From Opisthorchis felineus (taxonomy: Eukaryota > Platyhelminthes > Trematoda > Opisthorchiida > Opisthorchiidae), in the NCBI GenBank assembly GCA_004794785.1, contig SJOL01001977.1, forward strand, positions 19,213 through 83,212: 64,000 nucleotides of DNA. Direction: 5' to 3'. Under the pieces are notes generated by a model, which was given only the letters and a program-made list of their open reading frames with translations, had not been told where the DNA came from and made no database searches. Positions within the stretch are counted from its first letter, which is position 1; every line of letters begins with the position of its first letter. Made by a program: the position numbers and the translations under genes. Below are positions 39,101 to 48,100 of this stretch, in pieces.

Positions 39101-42100
39101 AGAACTGTCACACCGTAAGGGCTGGGTAACTACTCAACAATAATTACTTACCCTACTTACACCAGTTCAGTTCCTACTATTTGTTCCTCACCTGTGGAGA
39201 AACACTGTCCTATCAGGCGTCTACGATCTGTTTGTCGGCCGCTTCAAAACCGGGTGTGAAGAAAGATGTTACAAACTTTCAAGCAGAATTTCCACTTAAA
39301 CTATGGGAACATCTTCAGAAAATGTCACCTTTCCAAATGCAAACGTAGTAAAAAATAATAATGAACGCGATAGAGAATATCTACATTATCTGGATAAAAG
39401 GCGGACAACAAATTAGGGTGGGTGGTATGAGGACAGTCACTCTAAGTTTCAGAATCAAACCACTTTTTATTGGTTCGGCAAAATGCCTGCAAAATGAGAG
39501 ATTGACAGTTTAGAAAGTTCAGAATTATGAATAAGAGATTTTGAGGTTATAGCACATAGTACACGTTATAGCACATTTTGGCACGATACTCATGCAGCCA
39601 CGTAGTTCTTCTCGCCACCATTGAGTCTACACTACCGGCTTCCGGCCATTGTGTTCAAAATAATGAAATGTTTGTGCTACCACGACTATTTTTTTAATTG
39701 TTTGCTCTAAGTTGAAGGTACTTGGGCATTTGGAAAGGTGCACATGAAACGGTTGTGTAGTTTCGTCCAAAAGCTACGCGTTACATGCTAACATAATATC
39801 TCACCGTGCTTTTGTGAAGGAGTGCGTCTTCAAAACATGCTCTCCACTATGAGTTCTTTTTGCGTTCATCGTCAAAAACACCACTTTAATCGTTTAACGG
39901 TTCCACAACAAAGTTAAAGAGGACTGGAGATAAAATAGGAAGCAACATGCTATAAGATGTCGCCCATATATATGGACAAACAACTGACCAAACCCGGCTG
40001 TCATCGATCATTAAACATGCTCTTGGCTCTAATTTAAACATTATCATTTCGATGTCACTAAAATTCACTATGGTGTTATCGGGTACTCGTTTTAGCCAAG
40101 CTTTCACCGGCTTTGCTACGTATAGTTGGCACTGCTTGCTTGTGATATTTTCTGGATTGTTTATGAATGGTGAGACTGTACAGTTTCGTAATAACTCATC
40201 TATTGTTCGTAGATTAAGAAAGTATATATTTAAAATGACGCCGGTTGACGCCGTATGGAGTCTAGCATTTGACGAAGTTTACGGAAATTTTTTCATTGGA
40301 ACTTCCACTGACTGTAGTACAGGCGTAAGCCATGAGTATATGCGTCTGATTAAGCCCAGTAGAGGACTAAACTGGAGAGCTTTTTCCAAAAAAAACGCAC
40401 ACGATTAAAGCTTTGTACAAACCGGCCAAATACGGTGATCCACCCGAAGAGAAACGACCGCGAAGGAAAAGGCGTTTTGGCCGCTCTCGGGTGACAAACT
40501 CTTTTCTCGATCTGAAGTCTCACTAATGGGGAGGCCGAACCTTACCGTAGAGTGACGGTCTGCGCATCTTCCTGACTGAGTAAGCAATAATGAAGGTTGT
40601 TTATTCGGCATTGGCACTCTCTCATAACAGGTTGGTCAATGGGTGCAAGCCAGACTAACACGGTCTCCAGGCCCTCCAGATTGTGGATTAGAACCTCTCT
40701 GACGACACGTTCCCTAAAATTCATACAAACCGGAGACGACCTGTGGTCAGGCTTTTGGTCAAAGGCATTGGCTGAGGGCCATACCAGTCCTGTTTAGTCT
40801 TGGGCGCCTTAGCAGTATCTTGACGCATGTACAGCTTGAACTGTCATGAACTGTATGAATACCAATAACATAATGACAGATCGTCCGTTGCATTACGCCA
40901 TTAGCCGGGTCGCCTTACTTGCTGCATTCAGCAGGTTGGATAGACGGAAGCAGACTATTGCTAGCACTTCCCTTTTTTCAGTATTATCCCCTAACTCCCT
41001 TGTCATCTCATTTAATGGGCAATTTTCTATAGATCCCGACCATAGACACGTCCAAAGACCCTATATATATTCGGATATTTGACCCCCACGTCTCCGTCGT
41101 AAATCTACTGCATGTACATGACAGAACGGTCCTTTGGATTCACTTGAGCAGCAGGATGGGAGCTACTTGACCCCCCACTGCACTTGGCTAGGGACACCGT
41201 AAGAAACGGTGACTAAAAGATGTCACTGGCTTTGGTGCTGTCATTTTCCTCCCAGACTGTCTGATCGAGTGCTTGGAGGTGCATGTATCTCAGAATGTGC
41301 GATAAGCTAGCAATAGGTCCCTCCCTCATTTGCGCCCCTCTCTTGCCTTCACTTAGAGACTTTAATATAGTTAAATAAACTCTGTGGTTATATGGTGGTG
41401 ATGCATCAGTGTCAACATGGGTGTTGCTACTTCTGATGATGATGACGTACAGGTGTCGCTTATTAAGTAGTGGGCAAGAAGTTCAACATAACTATAACAT
41501 GATTACCAATTTCCAATTTGAGGAACTCCAGCTGAGTGCTGAGTCTTGCAATACGGGTGTAAGCTCTAGATTGACGTCATTAACAAGCTTCTGGATATGA
41601 GACTATTCATCTACTTTAAAGAGGTTTTTGGTAATTTTAGAGACCACCAGTGCATTGACTCCTGTCCTTATTGAACGTGTCATAATTGCCATTCGAAGCT
41701 TGAAACAAGTTTGAAACAAGTAGTTCTTGCTGTTCTTTGCTACGGAGTGTGGTTAATGGTCTTTCCTAAAGGGGCAAAAATCATTCTTTAGAGAGGAAAT
41801 TTCCGTTCTCCAGAACAGTGATGACAGTCTATTTAGAGGCAGGATATTCTATTGAAATTTGGTGGAGAGTACTTACTGGAGACTCGCGTGGAGAGCAGCC
41901 TCTATATGAGGGCTGTCGTGCAAGAATCTACTCTAGTTCAAGACAGTAAGTTCATTAAATGTGAAAGTTTTCAACCGAGAGGCATGTGTAAGTCCGTTTC
42001 TTCTACCGCATCTGCGTGACCCTAGTAGCGAAAAGTGGCAAAACTCGATCTGACTGTTCATGACTGTCTGTTCAAAATATAAGTCCGGCTGTAAACTTGC

Positions 42101-45100
42101 AAACCCAAATGAGAGAATGATGTAAAATCCGATTTCTTTGGGTAACAGGCAACTCCGAGAAGAGATACGTCAGAAGCAAGAAAAACTGGACGCAATTCAG
42201 AATAGAAACAAAATTCCCCAACCAGAGAGTCCCGCGCCCAAGAAGATTACAACAAAAGTGCAGCGACGCATAAATCGTATCGGAAGTGGGCACAATATAT
42301 CCTCGAAGCGGCCCATCTCCGTAACCCGCCACTCATTTGGTGATCATGGGACATCGGAAACAACTGTTTCACTCGTAATGTCAACAGTCGGTCAACCCGG
42401 ACATATGAATCCAAATTTGATACCACAAGCTATTGTCCCAGAGGAAGAAGAGGAAAGGAGGAGAAATTTGCAAATGCGAGAACGGCTAATGCAGACAACG
42501 GGTGTTATCGATATGGTACGACGCTTGCTTCTGAACAGCCGCGGGGTGCAGGCAACCTTTCCTACCGAACCGTATTCGCTAAAAGCTGACGGACGTGAAG
42601 GTAAGCCAGCACTCGTTTCAAGGTCTATCCATTTTCAAGAAGCATTTCTTGGAAAGAAGTGCACGAGTTATTAATTTCTATCGACAGCATTAGGGTGTTC
42701 ACTCTCCACGGATAGTAGATGCCTAAAGATACCTCCAGAGAGTTCAAACCTTATTAGGTGTGAACTTCGGCAGTTCTTTTCGAGGCTATTTTTAGTTTCC
42801 TCCCATTGGGTAAAAAAGATTCATATATATATATATATATATATATATAATGTCAGGTGTGTCACTTTATCAAATAAACACCAGATTTTGTATGATTCAG
42901 TTTCATCAAACAGATTCCTATGGCACTTTCCCTTCACATGTACCACCCTGTGTAAATATGTCAGGCTTTCACAAACTCTCATGGATTCTCACAGGTTAAG
43001 TAGTCAGCACGTTTACACCGCATTCCAACGAGTGGAAAAGTTGGACTAGTGCTGCACATCAATTCTGGTTAAATTTGTTTGTTTTCCCTGGTCTTCGGAT
43101 GTCTCATGGGCTTTTGTGACCTTAAATAAAGCATCAAATTAAAATTTGTTTTGGGAATCGTGGTTTCTTTTCGTAACTACAACAATTTAGGGAATTCCTC
43201 CTACAGGCGAAGCATGATTTGTGTAGATTAGGAGATTCCTTTCCAAATATTGTTTTATAATGAATACAATTTTCTGGGTGAAATAAAAGGACCTCAAAGT
43301 TTACAAGCAGAAGTCATGTATCAAAGAGAATGAAAATATGCCTGTTTTGGGGGATAGTCCTAACCAGAGATACCAGGTGAGGCTGAAATGTGATGAAAGA
43401 AACGCGTTATCAAATTCCAAGATGGACATTTTTATTAGCAAACTTTATTTGAAACTCCATCGGATGCGAAAATATCTTCATTAAGACACTTACTTCCTTT
43501 GTTGCACAACTAGTTCCTCTTGTTGATTCAGCAATGTGCAAAACAGTCCAACATACCATTCTGTTTAGTGCAATGGGCGGTTCGCGTCAGAACCCCAGAT
43601 GATCACCCGAAAATATGCTCTCTTCAATAAGCTGGAATTACGTCTTTCTGGGATCGTTTTTTTCCGCAACCTGCGGATGAGACACTGGTCCAATTCGTCA
43701 ATGAAAGTTAGTCATACACGTTCCTCTTTCGGTGTAGACGTTGGCAGATGCAGGCCCGTGCCTCCAGACTATTGAAGAAATACGGCATGCAAGGGTCCGG
43801 GCATCGAATTAACTAAAAATAAGCTAGATGTATGTGCTGTACGTAATCTCACCATCCTTGTGGGAAAATAAGCCATTGGATGCAAAAATTGTGGAGATGT
43901 TGGAAGATCTATTTCTGTCCGTTTGGTGAGTAGCTCGTAGTTTTTCGAGGTTATTCTCTCGGTGGACCAATATGAGAAGTTCAAAAGACAAGTGAAGAGC
44001 ATCAAAATCTTCTCCGGTCTTCACACAACGCTGGCAAAAGACCCAAGCGTTGAACTACTTCCCAAATGGCAACTCTCACAAGTTGCATTGGCCTGACTGT
44101 TGATTGTCTGTTTGCGTAGGTGAAGATACATGTTACGCACATTCGTAGGGATCAAAGGAGCCAGTATCTTAATTAATAACAAGTAACCACTTAAGACTGA
44201 GATGACGTCTGACTGCGTATGGGCTAACTATGTCACATTCATCGATTAATCGAAGCAAGTTCACAGGAGGCGCTTTTCAACCTATTAAGACTTCCCGAGA
44301 TTCGCTGATTATCGTCTTCAACAGTTCATGCCATCAATAGTTTATACCGCTCAATTTAGATGCAGAATATGTCGTCGTCCATTCTCGACTACCACTGGAA
44401 GTATCAACTCGTAAAAATCAATGAATAACAGATAATGACGTCCGTATATATAGATAGATATTAACATTCAGCTCAAACATTCACCTAAACGTAGGCCTTT
44501 CTACCCCATTTGGTCAACCGACTACCTTTGTCTGAGTGGGACTGGTCACACGCTCATTAGGTAAACATTTACTGACGTCTGATTTCTTGTTAAAACATTA
44601 CAACCCAAAACTCCTGATCATCGTTGAAGCTGATGTTTTGGAATATGAAATTGCTGTGGCCCCACTACATCAAAACGAGTCTCTTGCAGGGTGTCGCGCA
44701 CCCTCGTCAACAGAAAGAAAATTACAGCCTAATCAAAAAGTAGGCGCAGGCTGTTATTTTAACTGTCAAGAAGTTTTACGGATTGTTATGTGTTTGACAG
44801 TTTGTACTGTACACAGATAACGACCCGTTGTGGGCTTCAAAATGTATAAAGTTTCATGTTGTCACTCCCGTTGAACGCTGGGTTACTTTGCTTATGGTTT
44901 ACGATGTTAGCATAACGCCACCTTTTCACCTTGCCGAAAAAAATATCGTGTCTAATATCTAAACAAAATGTCAATAAGTAGGACGAAGATTGAGCATTTG
45001 CATCAGTTTCAAGCGATAGTAAAGTTTAACTATGTTTTCCGGAATCTGTTCAACATCTTTGTATTTCTGCTAAAGTTGCTGTTACAGAAACTACGCACGA

Positions 45101-48100
45101 GGTTTCGCTGCGCGACGCTATTGAACAAATGAGAAGTGGGTGGTCATTTTCGGAGGTCGAGAAGAATGATCATGTGAAGTAGTTGTAGAAAGCATCCTAA
45201 ATGTATTGTATAAAAGTTGGGGACTTAACTGGACGTCCAGTGCACATCCGATAGAATCGTCTAGTCCTATTATCCATACGATTCTGAGGAAACTATTGAA
45301 GGAGAAAGGGTAGCAGTCTCCTCCACCAAGTCCCATATTACATCAGACGCAACACTCCTTAAGCTTCAGGCCATCTATCAGGAGACTATCAATCTTTGCT
45401 TCAAGTCATATGATGCGTAGCTAAACTGCCTTGAGTGTGGCCAGTCGGCTTATGCTGCAGTTTGAGGTATTACTAGTCGTTGCTAGTACGCATACATTCC
45501 GTCCCCACATTGGTTGTTATGCTGTATTGCATGTGTCCGTGAGTATATCGAGCATTGGGGCAGCATACCGCATCCATGCCTTCTTCCTTGGACTGGCTGG
45601 ATAACAGCTCAGTATATTTTTATGGAGAACTGGAATGAAACTTAGGGCACGGGTAAAACGACATGTCTCTGAGTGCAATTTCAACTGTTTGAAGACCACC
45701 AGGTTGACGTTCCTTCAGTGCTTTTCCACAAAATTACTTCAGTCGGGATTTGCGGCTATCCTGGTCCACATAATCCGACTTCACACTGTCTTTTTTCAGT
45801 TGGGATTTGAATTGATTTTCTAATGTTGATTCGTACGTTCGTTCACTCACTACCCAGGTAATATCCACCGCGGTTGTCATGGGCAGTCAAAATGGTGCCA
45901 TCCCACACAAACCGCGTTCTTCTCCTATTGCTGTTAAGATATTCATAGCTTTTCTAGCCGATCTAGTTCCTATGTTGGCATGCTGACGGATTTGTATGAC
46001 TGCCAGTAATGACCAGATCGCTGATACGTGGTTGGTCATTTTGGTTGATGCAGTGTGATTCACAGAGGTCGAGTGACCATTTGATTTGTTACCAGGACGA
46101 GATCAGCTTTAGGGTGGGAACCCAGATCAGTCCAACGCGCTATCTTTTCCTCTAAATCACCAGAGTGAAGGTGACTTTGATTCATCTGAACACAGAAGGA
46201 GAATTTAAAGTTATCGCCCGACATTTCCAAACTATGTTCGATAAGTCGATAAGCTCATTCTGCCGCCTTCTTTTAGAAGCTGATTTTCAATTACTGAGGA
46301 GGGTATTCCATATGAATGGATAAAAATAAATGGCGCTCTTCCGGTTATTTTCTTGTTTCCGTATGAGAAGAAGATCAAACAAATCAAATCAGACATTTAG
46401 TATGTAGGCGCACTTTACTGGACTAAATACACCAGTACAGGAGGAATACGTCCATGTGGCGGCTGAACTATAACCAGAGTCCTGTGCAGTATGCTAACCT
46501 GTTAGCGGTTAACTCTCCCTCTGCTAACTATAGCGACCATCGAACATTCCCGAGAGAATCATCAGGCTACCCATTTTTCACCATCACTCCACAACCAATG
46601 GGTGGAACTAAACGACTTCTGATCACCGGATGTTGCTTACCATCAGAAATCAAACTCTGAATTTGAAACAATGTGCTTCCAAAAGAAAACTAGATGCGGC
46701 TTGAGCACGAAACGACCCTATGTTGCCATCCCATCGAAAGGGTTTCCGGTGAAGTATCCCTGTTATTTCACCTTAAAGCCCACATGGGTCGCTTTGCAGA
46801 ACTTTAAATAACATTCTTGCTGCCGTTTAGCGGCAGCTTTGGTGCCTATTACGATCAGCAATTCAGCAACTTTAGTCAGCACCCAAGATCCCATATATTG
46901 GAGCATACACAATCATCGCCGCTAACAGGCATGAGGAATGAATATCTCAATAGGACATTGCAGTGGTTCACATCTCTAACATTGTCACAAACTGGCTTCG
47001 TTTCCCGTGCGTGAAGGTAATGGACCGGCAGATGTGCCATTTTCAACTCAACCTGATTACTTAGCCGTAGGATATACCAGCGCGCTGCGCGTACGAACGT
47101 TGCAGTGCCTACGACTTGAAAACCGAGTAGTCACATAAGAATGACCAAACCGGAACTGTCAGAATGTCATACAAACATGAACGAGATGTTTTTAAAACCG
47201 ACTTACATATAGTTCGAGATGAAGTGTTAGTCAGAACACTCTCAGTAATACGGAATTGCGAGATTGTACTGTTACCGCATCTTAACTTTTTTTGACTTTA
47301 CGCCAGTTAGCTCAAAGCACACTTCATTACGAATACCATCCCTGGCATTGTTTATCATCGGGTGACCAAAAGGCATTCCCTTTCATTTGTTGAAGGGTTT
47401 ATGGTGGAAAATGGGTGGAACCACACTTTAGCCATGGAATGAGTTTGTCTTACAAAATTCTTACTAACCAACCGTGTATTTCATAGAGATCGGTTTAAAT
47501 TTTCCTTGAAAATCACTACCATTGCAAAGAATGGGACATTTACATTTCATCGGAAAAGACTGACAAACCAGGTAAGTGAAAATGATTCTTTACGGCCGCA
47601 GCAAAACAAAGCTGATGATGAAAAAGTGGTAGAGAAACCCCAGTAACATAGAATTTACGGACCAGCATGTGCTTGTGTCCCGATAAGTACCCTAGGGCCT
47701 TGAAACAATATTCTAGGGATCGGCTATAACGTATTTATGTTTTATCGTCGACTTTTTACGTTGAAATGCCCGCACACTGCGCCGTCAACATGAGTACTTG
47801 CATGGCTTTTACCACGTGAGATCAAGAATTTTCGATTCAAAGAAATCGTACCAGCACCTTACCGAGTAGAATGGGGTTCCCTGGGATGCAATGATAGCTT
47901 ACGGGGCTAGGACAGAAATGTGAGATGCTGACTCCTAGGGATTGTTTGCGAATCATCTGTTATGCAAGCGCTAGTGCATTCACATGAACTGGTAACCGTC
48001 TACAGTGAAAACACGCGGAGAACAAGTGTCCTTATCAATTCAAAATTTCAGGTGCACCGGACACAAAGAACGAACGTCCATCTTCATTGGCTGCCCATCT

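Larger units (their letters stand above)
28815..42148 (+). other. TTLL introns 8-11
   Basis: Introns of about 2.7, 1.8, 4.5 and 3.8 kb between exons 8 and 12. They hold the two RTE 3' ends (29.1 and 41.1 kb) and the possible RT fragment at 39.9 kb. A stretch near 32.2-32.3 kb (TGGTTGTACGGTGGTGCAGC) resembles the RTE 3' UTR and may be a third remnant. Confidence 0.65.
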
